Source: Vulcanimicrobiota bacterium (lineage in GTDB: Bacteria > Vulcanimicrobiota > Vulcanimicrobiia > Vulcanimicrobiales > Vulcanimicrobiaceae). Taken from it: a stretch of DNA of 5,707 nt. Each line of letters opens with the position of its first letter. The first letter of the stretch is position 1. The notes under the pieces are model-generated. The model did no database searches. It saw only the letters and a list, made by a program, of their open reading frames with translations, and was not told the origin of the DNA. The translations under genes were made by a program, and so were the position numbers. Positions 1-5,707 of the stretch are shown piece by piece. The stretch spans positions 1 through 5,707 of the forward strand of contig JAFAMK010000019.1 in assembly GCA_019233415.1 (NCBI GenBank), given 5' to 3'.

Positions 1-1
1 C

Positions 2-691
2 TACCGGCTCGTCCGCGGCTACGCCGACGCGGCCGCGTGGGCGGTCCAGCACGGCACCCGCCGCGGCCCCGTCACGACCGAAGACCTGCGAACGCTGCAC
101 CGCCTGACCGTCCGCGGAATCAGCGACGACGCCGGCTCCTGGCGCACGCGCACCGTCCCGCCGCTGGCCGACGGCGCGATCCCGCCACCGCACTGGATGG
201 TTCCCTTCGAGACGGAAACCTACGTCGGCCGCCTCGCGCTCGACGCCGAGAACCCCGCCCCGCTCGCGCTCGCCCGCGCCGTCGCCCGGCTCGTCCGACT
301 CCAGCCGTTCCCGAACGCGAACGGCCGCGTCGCCCGGCTCCTCGCCGACCTGCTCGCGTACCGGCGCGGCTTGCCGCCGATCGTCCTGGACGCACGGGCT
401 CGGCGCGCATACGCCGCCGCGGTCAGCACCGCGCACGCCGGTGACTATCGGCCCCTGGCGCGCGTTATCGGGAATGCGCTCGCGCGCGGCCTGGAACGCC
501 TCCGGGACGCCGTCGAACCGGCCGAAGTCCTGCGCCCGCTCGCCGAATTCGGGAGGGAGGGCTCAGTCGACCGGCTCTACAAGGCGGCACAACGCGGGCG
601 CCTCCGCGTCGTCCGCCGCGACGGACGCCTCTACACGACCGCCGCGTGGGTCGCCGCCTACGTTGCCCGACCCTCAGCCGAGACCGTATGA
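2..691 (+). CDS. Fic-domain protein with degenerate active-site motif, C-terminal part (5' truncated by window edge)
   Basis: The frame is open from base 2 to the TGA at 689-691, giving 229 visible residues; the real start is off the left edge. The first ATG in frame (197) is internal, because the coding match starts well before it. Visible order: a helix beginning YRLVRGYADAAAWA, matching the stretch after the inhibitory helix of class II Fic proteins; VTTEDLRTLHRL; a flap-like segment with PPPHWMVP; then the Fic motif at 302-337, QPFPNANGRVAR. The family consensus is HPFx(D/N)GNGRxxR, so the catalytic His is Gln (visible residue 101) and the first Gly is Ala. The C-terminus (about 557-670) resembles a small helix-turn-helix tail seen in Fic proteins. 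Canonical Fic enzymes transfer AMP or related groups to target hydroxyls. Without the His, AMP transfer is doubtful, so this may be a pseudo-enzyme, a divergent enzyme or a decaying gene. The target is unknown. The stop overlaps the next start (ATGA). Confidence 0.82.
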   Translation, partial: YRLVRGYADAAAWAVQHGTRRGPVTTEDLRTLHRLTVRGISDDAGSWRTRTVPPLADGAIPPPHWMVPFETETYVGRLALDAENPAPLALARAVARLVRLQPFPNANGRVARLLADLLAYRRGLPPIVLDARARRAYAAAVSTAHAGDYRPLARVIGNALARGLERLRDAVEPAEVLRPLAEFGREGSVDRLYKAAQRGRLRVVRRDGRLYTTAAWVAAYVARPSAETV

Positions 692-2421
692 ACGCCGACA
701 CTAGAACAATGACCGAGCCGCTCGTCGCGTATATCTCGATGGAGATTGCCGTTTCCCCGGCAGTAGCGACGTACAGCGGAGGCCTCGGCGTCCTCGCCGG
801 CGACGTCGTGCGCGCCGCGGCGGACGCCGCCTACCCGATGGTCGGCGTGACGCTGCTCTACCACGACGGCTACTTCCGCCAGCGCCTCGACGCGGCCGGC
901 GCGCAGCACGAGGAGCCGCAGGACTGGCGCCCGGCCGACGCGCTGGAACAGCTTCCGCAGGTCGTAACGATCCCGATCGCCGGCCGCCCCGTCCACGCAA
1001 CGGTCTGGCGCTACACGATCGCCGGCGTCGACGGCGCGAAGGTCCCGGTCTACTTCCTCGACAGCGACCGCGCCGACAACGACGAGGCCGCGCGCCACCT
1101 GACGACCTCGCTCTACGGCGGCGACGCGCTCTACCGCCTCGAACAGGAAGCGCTGCTCGGCCTGGGCACCGTCGAACTGCTGCGCACGCTCGGCTACAAC
1201 CGCATCGGCACCTACCACATGAACGAGGGCCACTCGGCCCTGCTGGTCCTCGCGCTCCTCGACCAGGTCCGCACGAGCCCGCACGGCGTCCCGACCGGCG
1301 ACGACCTCGCGCGCGTGCGCGAGCGCTGCGTCTTCACGACGCACACGCCGGTGCCGGCCGGCCACGACTGCTTCGGCCTCGACCTCGCAACGGACGTCCT
1401 CGGCCCCGAACGCGTTGCGACGCTGCGCGCGCTCGACCTCACCGACCACGACGTCCTCAACATGACGCACCTCGCGCTGCGCGCCTCGCGCTTCACGAAC
1501 GCCGTCGCGATGAAGCACGGCGAGGTCTCGCGCGCGATGTTCCCCGACGCGGACATCCACGCGATCACGAACGGCGTCCACTCCGGCACCTGGACGTCGA
1601 AGCCGTTCCAGTCACTCTTCGACGAACACCTCCCCGGCTGGCGCCGCGACAACTGGCAACTGCGACAGGCCATCGGCATCCCGCTCCACGAGATCGGCGA
1701 TGCCCACGCCGCCGCGAAGCAAACCCTGATCGACCGCGTCGCCCACACGACCGGCAAACTCCTCGACCCGAAACGCTTCACGATCGGCATCGCCCGCCGC
1801 GCCACCGCCTACAAGCGCAACGACCTGATCCTGCGCGACCCCGAACGCCTGGCAGCAATCGCAAAGAAGTTCGGCGGCATCCAACTCGTCTTCGGCGGCA
1901 AAGCGCACCCGCGCGACTGGGACGGCAAGGCGATGATCAAGCACATCGTCGGCAGCGCGCCCGCGCTCGCCGGCACCGTCGATATCGTCTACGTCGAAAA
2001 CTACGACATGACGTGGGGCGCCGCGCTGACCGCCGGCGCCGACATCTGGCTCAACACGCCGCGCCCGCCGAACGAAGCCTCCGGCACGAGCGGCATGAAA
2101 GCCGCCCTCAACGGCGTCCCGAGCCTTTCGGTCATGGACGGCTGGTGGATCGAAGGCGCGATCGACGGCGTCACCGGCTGGTCGGTCGACGCCGAAACCG
2201 GCAACGACGACGCCCGCACCGCCGACGCCCTCTACAGCCTGCTCGAACACACGATCCTCCCCTCCTACACGCAGGACCGCTTCCGCTACCTCGCCACAAT
2301 GCGCGCAACGATCGCCTTCAACGGCTCGCACTTCAACGCGCAGCGCATGCTCGCCCAATACGCGCTCGAAGCCTACACCACAACAGAACCCACCGAACGA
2401 GCCGAACGGCTCGCGGGATAA
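688..2421 (+). CDS. glgP: Alpha-glucan (glycogen) phosphorylase, short form, GT35
   Basis: This cytosolic, pyridoxal-phosphate-dependent enzyme splits alpha-1,4-glucan with phosphate to release glucose-1-phosphate. From the ATG at 688 it has 577 residues, matching the short bacterial/archaeal phosphorylases (TIGR02094 type, roughly 550-600) rather than the ~800-residue classical form. Landmarks: YSGGLGVLAGD (29-39), HMNEGHS (177-183), TTHTPVPAGHD, NGVHSGTW (from 295), RRATAYKR (370-377) and EASGTSGMKAALNG. By family alignment Lys471 is the PLP-binding lysine (rabbit Lys680), and Arg371 and Lys376 match the phosphate-binding Arg569 and Lys574. All appear intact, so the enzyme is probably active. 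The start is uncertain: ATG 688 overlaps the Fic stop as ATGA, suggesting translational coupling, while ATG 709 (MTEPLVAYISMEIA) fits the family N-terminus best and would give 570 residues. A GTG at 646 would overlap the Fic gene by 46 bases and is less likely. Neither ATG has a good Shine-Dalgarno. No other glycogen gene is visible. Confidence 0.95.
   Translation: MNADTRTMTEPLVAYISMEIAVSPAVATYSGGLGVLAGDVVRAAADAAYPMVGVTLLYHDGYFRQRLDAAGAQHEEPQDWRPADALEQLPQVVTIPIAGRPVHATVWRYTIAGVDGAKVPVYFLDSDRADNDEAARHLTTSLYGGDALYRLEQEALLGLGTVELLRTLGYNRIGTYHMNEGHSALLVLALLDQVRTSPHGVPTGDDLARVRERCVFTTHTPVPAGHDCFGLDLATDVLGPERVATLRALDLTDHDVLNMTHLALRASRFTNAVAMKHGEVSRAMFPDADIHAITNGVHSGTWTSKPFQSLFDEHLPGWRRDNWQLRQAIGIPLHEIGDAHAAAKQTLIDRVAHTTGKLLDPKRFTIGIARRATAYKRNDLILRDPERLAAIAKKFGGIQLVFGGKAHPRDWDGKAMIKHIVGSAPALAGTVDIVYVENYDMTWGAALTAGADIWLNTPRPPNEASGTSGMKAALNGVPSLSVMDGWWIEGAIDGVTGWSVDAETGNDDARTADALYSLLEHTILPSYTQDRFRYLATMRATIAFNGSHFNAQRMLAQYALEAYTTTEPTERAERLAG
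2398..2413 (+). other. Small hairpin at the 3' end of the phosphorylase gene
   Basis: CGAGCC, loop GAAC, then GGCTCG form a perfect 6-bp stem with a 4-base loop inside the last codons of the phosphorylase gene. It sits 16 bases before a second hairpin just after the stop. No T-run follows, so it is not a classical terminator. It may be chance in GC-rich DNA, or may help set mRNA 3' end stability between the two genes. Confidence 0.4.
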
Positions 2422-2429
2422 ACACCGGA

Positions 2430-2444
2430 CCGCGCCGAGCGCGG
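2430..2444 (+). other. Intergenic hairpin between phosphorylase and nucleotidyltransferase genes
   Basis: CCGCGC, loop CGA, GCGCGG forms a perfect 6-bp all-GC stem in the 41-base gap, 8 bases after the phosphorylase stop and 18 bases before the next ATG. No T-tract follows, so it is unlikely to be a full terminator. It could be a pause, processing or mRNA-stability element that lowers expression of the downstream gene. No promoter or Shine-Dalgarno could be recognised in the rest of the gap (2422-2462). Confidence 0.45.
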
Positions 2445-2462
2445 CACGAACACGGTATCGGC

Positions 2463-3236
2463 ATGACCGCCGCGATCAACCCGCTCGACCGCCGCTACTC
2501 GCTGCTCGCGACGCAGCCATACCCGCTCGTCTTCGTGACGCTGTCGGGCTCGCATCTCTACGGCTTCCCCTCGGCCGACTCGGACTTCGACCTGCGCGGC
2601 ATGCACACGACGCCGCCGAACATCGTCCTCGGCCTCGACGACTTCCGCGAAACGGTCGAAGCGAAGACCGAAGCCGACGGCTACGAAGACGAACTCGTCA
2701 CGCACGACGCACGCAAATACTTCCACCTACTCGCGAAGAACAACGGCTACGTCCTCGAACAAATCTTCTCGCCGATCATCCTCCACGACGGCGGCTACCT
2801 AGCCGAACTCCGCGCGATCGCAAAAACCTGCATCACCCGCCGCCATGAGCTGCACTACAAAGGCTTCGGCTACGGCGAGTGGCTCAAGTTCGTCAACGCG
2901 CCAACGAAGCCGGTGAAGCGCGTCCTCTACGTCTTCCGCGTCTTCATGACCGGCATCCATCTGATGCGCACGGGCGACGTCGAAGCGAACATCGTCAAAC
3001 TCAACGAAGACTTCCGCTTCCCCTACATCGACGACCTCATCGCCCAAAAACGAAGCGGCCTAGAAAAAGACGGCCTCATCGGCGGCCACGGCCTCGACTT
3101 CTACACCCGCGAATACCACAAACTCGAAGACCTGTTGAAGGCGGAAGCGGAGCGAAGCGCGCTTCCCCTCGATCCCACCGGACGCCCCGCACTGAACGAC
3201 TTGCTGCTGCGCCTGCGCACAGAAGCCGCGTCCTAG
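2463..3236 (+). CDS. DNA polymerase beta superfamily nucleotidyltransferase, RlaP-like (PF10127)
   Basis: A complete 257-residue protein, about normal for this family. The N-terminus carries the superfamily signature: GSHLYGF (Gly29-Ser30) followed by DSDFDLRG, with Asp41 and Asp43 as the expected metal ligands. The third acidic residue is probably in YEDELVTHDARKYF (around 75-82), but I cannot fix which one. Further family-like segments are LLAKNNGYVLEQIFSP (89-104), HYKGFGYGEW and the C-terminal GLDFYTREYHKLEDLL. Such enzymes transfer a nucleotide to an acceptor; the Pfam family is named for its association with RNA repair and RNA ligases, but substrates are mostly untested. The ATG at 2463 is chosen because homology begins just after it and the upstream open frame is a shadow of the phosphorylase gene. 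There is no clear Shine-Dalgarno. It likely shares a transcript with the phosphorylase 41 bases upstream. No RNA ligase is visible; 265 bases separate it from the convergent RND gene. Confidence 0.9.
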   Translation: MTAAINPLDRRYSLLATQPYPLVFVTLSGSHLYGFPSADSDFDLRGMHTTPPNIVLGLDDFRETVEAKTEADGYEDELVTHDARKYFHLLAKNNGYVLEQIFSPIILHDGGYLAELRAIAKTCITRRHELHYKGFGYGEWLKFVNAPTKPVKRVLYVFRVFMTGIHLMRTGDVEANIVKLNEDFRFPYIDDLIAQKRSGLEKDGLIGGHGLDFYTREYHKLEDLLKAEAERSALPLDPTGRPALNDLLLRLRTEAAS

Positions 3237-3247
3237 CGACGCGCGCG

Positions 3248-3270
3248 CCCTTCGACAAGCTCAGGATGAC
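3248..3270. repeat. Interspersed repeat of the CCTTCGACAAGCTCAGG type
   Basis: The core TTCGACAAGCTCAGGATGAC starts 11 bases after the nucleotidyltransferase stop. On the opposite strand it reads GTCATCCTGAGCTTGTCGAA, which yields the spurious peptide LSLSKG found in many mispredicted proteins. I recognise it from memory as a recurrent intergenic sequence in many unrelated bacterial and metagenomic genomes. Only one copy is in this window, so its repeat nature rests on that recollection, not on the sequence here. CCT and AGG at its ends can pair as a very short stem. Confidence 0.65.
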
Positions 3271-3282
3271 GGGGAGGGGGAC

Positions 3283-3349
3283 CGCCGGTGTGAAGGGGCC
3301 AGAGACGCGCCGGTGTGACGAGGGGAGCGCGCCGGAGGCGGCGGTGTGA
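3283..3349 (+). repeat. Three direct copies of a (C)GCCGGTGTGA motif
   Basis: CGCCGGTGTGA occurs exactly at 3283-3293 and 3308-3318. A variant, CGGCGGTGTGA, ends at 3349. Spacing is 25 then 31 bases between motif starts, so this is not a regular tandem array. An exact inverted copy (TCACACCGGCG) lies at 3464-3474. The arrangement suggests pieces of a palindromic REP-like element or multiple sites for one DNA-binding protein. Confidence 0.75.
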
Positions 3350-3471
3350 CGGCGCTGCGCCGGGGCGTCGCGGAGGAGCGAAGCCCTGGAGGGGCGAGAG
3401 CGACGGAGCGCCGAGCGACCGGAGCCCAGGAGGGGCGCAGGGAGCGTCCCTGGCGCAGCGCCGTCACACCG
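3342..3471. repeat. Long inverted repeat with perfect 20-base arms (REP/BIME-like)
   Basis: The left arm CGGTGTGACGGCGCTGCGCC (3342-3361) is the exact reverse complement of 3452-3471. Pairing continues inward for four more positions, with one G-U pair at 3362/3451 and G-C pairs to 3365/3448. Each arm contains its own near-palindrome (GGCGC, one base, GCGCC). The 82-86 base interior is purine-rich. Smaller hairpins lie inside or overlap it: AGGGA-GCG-TCCCT (3439-3451) and GCGCCG-TCACAC-CGGCGC (3458-3475). Placed between convergent genes, it fits a REP/BIME-type element or a bidirectional transcription stop. No transposase or target-site duplication is seen. Confidence 0.85.
3439..3451 (-). terminator. 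Possible hairpin terminator element in the convergent gap (weak)
   Basis: AGGGA, loop GCG, TCCCT forms a perfect 5-bp stem; the next hairpin, 3458-3475, has a 6-bp GC stem and 6-base loop. Both lie 26-63 bases past the RND stop on its strand, a suitable place for a stop signal. Neither is followed by a T-run on either strand, so a standard intrinsic terminator is not shown. I list it because no better terminator candidate exists for either convergent gene. Confidence 0.25.
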
Positions 3472-3501
3472 GCGCCGCGCCACAATCCCTTCTAAGTCGT
3501 G

Positions 3502-5707
3502 CTAAACCCGAGCCGGTTCATGCGCCGGAGTCTCGCCGGGCGAGATACCATCGACCGGCGCAGCACGGTGCGACCCACGCCCCATCCCAAGCCGGTCTTC
3601 CAGCTGCGCGATGAACACGTACAGCACCGGCGTGATGAACAGGTTGAGCACGGTCGACAGAATCATCCCGCCGAACACCGCCGTGCCGAGCGAGTGCCGC
3701 GCCGCGCTGCCCGCGCCGGAGGCAAAGACCAGCGGCGTCACTCCGAGCACGAACGCGATCGACGTCATGAGAATCGGCCGCAAGCGCGTTTCGGCCGCGC
3801 GCGCGACCGCATGCACCACGTCGAGCCCTTGTTCTCGGAGTTGATTCGCGAACTCGACGATCAGAATCGCGTTCTTGGATGCGAGGCCGATGAGCATCAC
3901 GTACCCGACCTGCGCGAACACGTCGGAGGTGATGTGCCGCAGCGAGAGCATCCCGAGCGCACCGAGCAGCGCCAGCGGCACCGCGAACAGGATGATCAGC
4001 GGGTCCGCGAACGACTCGTACTGCGCCGAGAGAACGAGGAAGACGAACACGATTCCCAGGCCGAAGATGAGCGCCGCCTGGCCGCCGCTCTCGATCTGCT
4101 CGCGCGAGATGCCGCTCCACTCGAAAGCGAAGCCCGGCGGCAGGTGCGACGCGAGCGACTGCATCGTGTTGATCGCCTCGCCGGTGCCGTGGCCGGGCGC
4201 CGGGTTGCCGGTGATGTCGATCGAGCGGTAGAGGTTGAAGTGGGTGATGACCTGCGGCCCCTTCGTCTCCTGCGCGTTGATCAGCGCCGAGATCGGGATC
4301 GCCGGGTTCTGCACCTGCTGCCCGTTGGCGATCTGGATCGTGCCGGAGTGGACGTAGATGCGCTGCAAGTCGCTGACGCGCGAGCGGTACGGCGTGTCGG
4401 CCTGAACGTAGACGCGGTACGCCTTCCCGCCCATGTCGAAGTCGTTGACGTAGACCGAGCCGAGGTAGACCTGCATCGTGTTGAACAGGTCGGTGAGCGG
4501 GACGCCGAGCGACATCGCCTCGTCGCGATTGACGTTGACGAGCACCGTTGGCTTGTCGTCGCGGAACGTCGTGTAGACGCGGTAGAGCCCGCTGGTCGGT
4601 GCGTTCGCCGGGCCGATGATCGAGTACGCCGCGCCGAGCAGCGCCGGAATCCCGGCGCTGCCGCGGTCCTCGAGCTGGAAGTCGAACCCGCCCTGGAACC
4701 CGAGCCCTGGAATCGATGGCGGGTTCACCGCGAACGCCTGCACCCCCGAGAGGAAGAACAACTGTCCGTTGACGCGCTGGAGCACCGCGTCGATCGCGTG
4801 CTGTGCGCCCTTGCGCTCGCCCCACGGTCGCAGCCGGATGAACATCGTCGCGTAGTTCGAGCCGTTGCCGGTGAAGCTGAAGCCGGCCGCGTCGAAGACG
4901 TCGGAGATCTCCGGCTGGTTCTTGAGAATCGCCTCGATCTTCCGCTGCATTTTGTGCGTGTAGTCGATCGAGACGCCGGGCGGCGCTTGCATCGCGATGA
5001 TCGCGAAGCCCTGGTCTTCGTCGGGGATGAAGCCGGTCGGCGCCGTCGTGTACACCCACCCCGTCAGCGCCAGCAGCACCGCAAACACACCGAGCACGAG
5101 CCAGCGCCAGCTGAGGATGCGCGGGATGCTGGCATGGTAGGCTCCGCGGGTCGCGCTGATCGCGCGGTTGACCGGCCGGAAGATGCGCGACTCCCGCCGC
5201 GCCGTGCGGCCGAGCAGCAGCGAGGAGAGAACCGGCGTGAGGGTCAGCGCGCAGAACAGCGAGATGGTGATCGAGCACGCGATCGTCAGCGCGAACTGCT
5301 TGTAGAGCTGCCCCGTCGTCCCCGGGAAGAACGCGACCGGAACGAACACGGCCAGCAGGACGAGTGAGGACGCAACGACGGCGCCTTGAATCTCGGCCAT
5401 CGCCTCCCGCGCGCCCTCCATCGGCGGCATCCCCTTCTCCTGGATGAACCGCGCGATGTTCTCGATGACGACGATCGCGTCGTCGACGACGAGCCCGGTC
5501 GCCAGCGTGAGCCCGAAGAGCGTGAGCTGGTTGATCGAGAACCCGAGCACCTGCATGAGGAAGAACGTCCCGATCAGCGAGACCGGGATCGTCAGGGCCG
5601 GGATCAGCGTCGTGCGCCAGTCTTGCAGGAACAGGAAGATGACGAGAACGACCAGCGCTACCGCGATCAGCAGCGTGATGACGACTTCTTTGATCGACTC
5701 GCGCACG
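3502..5707 (-). CDS. RND/HAE1-family multidrug efflux transporter (AcrB-like), C-terminal ~735 residues (5' truncated by window edge)
   Basis: The frame is open from the right edge to the stop at 3502-3504; 734 full codons are visible. This inner-membrane, proton-driven pump normally forms a trimer and works with a periplasmic adaptor and outer-membrane channel. Numbering from the codon at 5704-5706, residue n matches AcrB about n+332, so some 330 N-terminal residues (TM1 and the first porter half) are missing. GLVVDDAIVVIEN holds Asp75-Asp76 (AcrB Asp407/408); GLASKNAILIVEFA holds Lys611 (Lys940); TRLRPILMTS holds Arg641 (Arg971), so the proton relay is intact. TM2-TM6 lie in residues ~9-160 and TM7 at ~200-219; a large periplasmic loop follows (~220-542, with PTGFIPDEDQG and a docking region), then TM8 (~543-563) to TM12. 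The ~25-residue C-terminal tail is hydrophilic. The codon at 5704 reads GTG but is internal, not a start. HAE1 type fits hydrophobic or amphiphilic drugs rather than metals; the substrate cannot be told. Adaptor and regulator genes are probably beyond the right edge. Confidence 0.97.
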   Translation of the reverse strand, partial: VRESIKEVVITLLIAVALVVLVIFLFLQDWRTTLIPALTIPVSLIGTFFLMQVLGFSINQLTLFGLTLATGLVVDDAIVVIENIARFIQEKGMPPMEGAREAMAEIQGAVVASSLVLLAVFVPVAFFPGTTGQLYKQFALTIACSITISLFCALTLTPVLSSLLLGRTARRESRIFRPVNRAISATRGAYHASIPRILSWRWLVLGVFAVLLALTGWVYTTAPTGFIPDEDQGFAIIAMQAPPGVSIDYTHKMQRKIEAILKNQPEISDVFDAAGFSFTGNGSNYATMFIRLRPWGERKGAQHAIDAVLQRVNGQLFFLSGVQAFAVNPPSIPGLGFQGGFDFQLEDRGSAGIPALLGAAYSIIGPANAPTSGLYRVYTTFRDDKPTVLVNVNRDEAMSLGVPLTDLFNTMQVYLGSVYVNDFDMGGKAYRVYVQADTPYRSRVSDLQRIYVHSGTIQIANGQQVQNPAIPISALINAQETKGPQVITHFNLYRSIDITGNPAPGHGTGEAINTMQSLASHLPPGFAFEWSGISREQIESGGQAALIFGLGIVFVFLVLSAQYESFADPLIILFAVPLALLGALGMLSLRHITSDVFAQVGYVMLIGLASKNAILIVEFANQLREQGLDVVHAVARAAETRLRPILMTSIAFVLGVTPLVFASGAGSAARHSLGTAVFGGMILSTVLNLFITPVLYVFIAQLEDRLGMGRGSHRAAPVDGISPGETPAHEPARV

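Larger units (their letters stand above)
3237..3501. other. 265-base intergenic region between convergent genes, repeat-rich, no gene
   Basis: Neither strand shows a credible gene here; open frames are low-complexity Arg/Pro/Ala/Ser translations of GC-rich repeats. The stretch contains an interspersed repeat (3248-3270), three direct and one inverted GGTGTGA-centred motifs, a 20-base inverted repeat (3342-3361 / 3452-3471) and a purine-rich core with repeated GGAGCG and GGAGGGGCG (3388-3396 and 3429-3437). Both flanking genes point into it, so any transcription stop for either must lie here, but no hairpin is followed by a T-run on either strand. Confidence 0.8.

Noticed and set aside
37..444. 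135-codon plus-strand open frame inside the Fic gene
   Set aside because: Arg/Pro-rich translation, out of frame with the Fic homology that runs through the same bases.
658..1581. 307-codon minus-strand open frame across the phosphorylase start
   Set aside because: Antisense to well-supported phosphorylase codons; Val/Ala/Arg/Glu-rich shadow with no domain.
2013..2462. Upstream extension of the nucleotidyltransferase frame by 150 codons
   Set aside because: This part is an Arg-rich alternative frame of the phosphorylase gene; the recognisable protein begins only after the ATG at 2463.
3283..3474. CRISPR-like repeat array
   Set aside because: Motif copies are only about 11 bases, irregularly spaced, one is inverted, and there are no uniform spacers or cas genes.
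3076..3483. Minus-strand open frames in the intergenic repeat region
   Set aside because: They translate palindromic and purine-rich repeats, including the LSLSKG artefact, and run into the end of the nucleotidyltransferase gene; no domain or start signal.
3518..5278. 586-codon minus-strand open frame overlapping the efflux pump in another frame
   Set aside because: Frame-shifted shadow of the RND gene: rich in Ala, Arg, His and Pro with no family match, whereas the pump frame has clear motifs throughout.
3499..5367. Long plus-strand open frame (622 codons) opposite the efflux pump gene
   Set aside because: It is antisense to a clear RND transporter; the translation is an Arg/Asp/Glu/Val-rich low-complexity product typical of the reverse frame of a GC-rich gene, with no recognisable domain.
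5704..5706. GTG as a start codon for the efflux pump
   Set aside because: It aligns near AcrB residue 333, in the middle of the protein; the frame continues past the window edge.

Overview
The window is GC-rich DNA with tightly packed genes. It holds four protein-coding genes, two cut by the window edges, and one 265-base intergenic stretch full of repeats. An RND/HAE1 efflux pump needs an outer membrane partner, so the host is most likely a diderm bacterium. Strong G/C third-position bias, sparse Shine-Dalgarno sequences and GC-rich palindromic intergenic repeats suggest a soil or metagenome lineage. I cannot name a phylum safely; something like Eremiobacterota is only a guess from the style of the sequence.

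Left part, plus strand (2-3236): three genes in one direction form a probable transcription unit. First is the C-terminal 229 residues of a Fic-domain protein with a small C-terminal helix-turn-helix-like tail. Its Fic motif is degenerate: Gln replaces the catalytic His and Ala replaces a Gly. Its stop overlaps the next start in an ATGA. Next is a short-form alpha-glucan (glycogen) phosphorylase of family GT35 with intact pyridoxal-phosphate and phosphate-binding residues. After 41 bases carrying a small hairpin comes a complete 257-residue nucleotidyltransferase of the DNA polymerase beta superfamily (RlaP-like, PF10127). The three have no known joint pathway. The phosphorylase releases glucose-1-phosphate from storage glucan; the flanking genes look like modification or RNA-repair type enzymes, and their grouping may be incidental.

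Middle (3237-3501): no gene. This stretch lies between convergent genes. It holds a copy of a recurrent interspersed repeat containing TTCGACAAGCTCAGGATGAC, three direct and one inverted copy of a GGTGTGA-centred motif, and a perfect 20-base inverted repeat whose arms bracket a purine-rich core. It looks like a REP/BIME-type element and may also end transcription from both sides.

Right part, minus strand (3502-5707): the C-terminal ~735 residues of an RND multidrug efflux transporter (AcrB/HAE1 type) with all proton-relay residues that fall in the window intact. About 330 N-terminal residues and the expected membrane-fusion partner lie beyond the right edge.

I found no RNA gene, CRISPR array, transposase gene or clear new multi-gene system. 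The most notable items are the catalytically altered Fic protein, the RlaP-like enzyme without a visible RNA ligase, and the structured intergenic repeat cluster.
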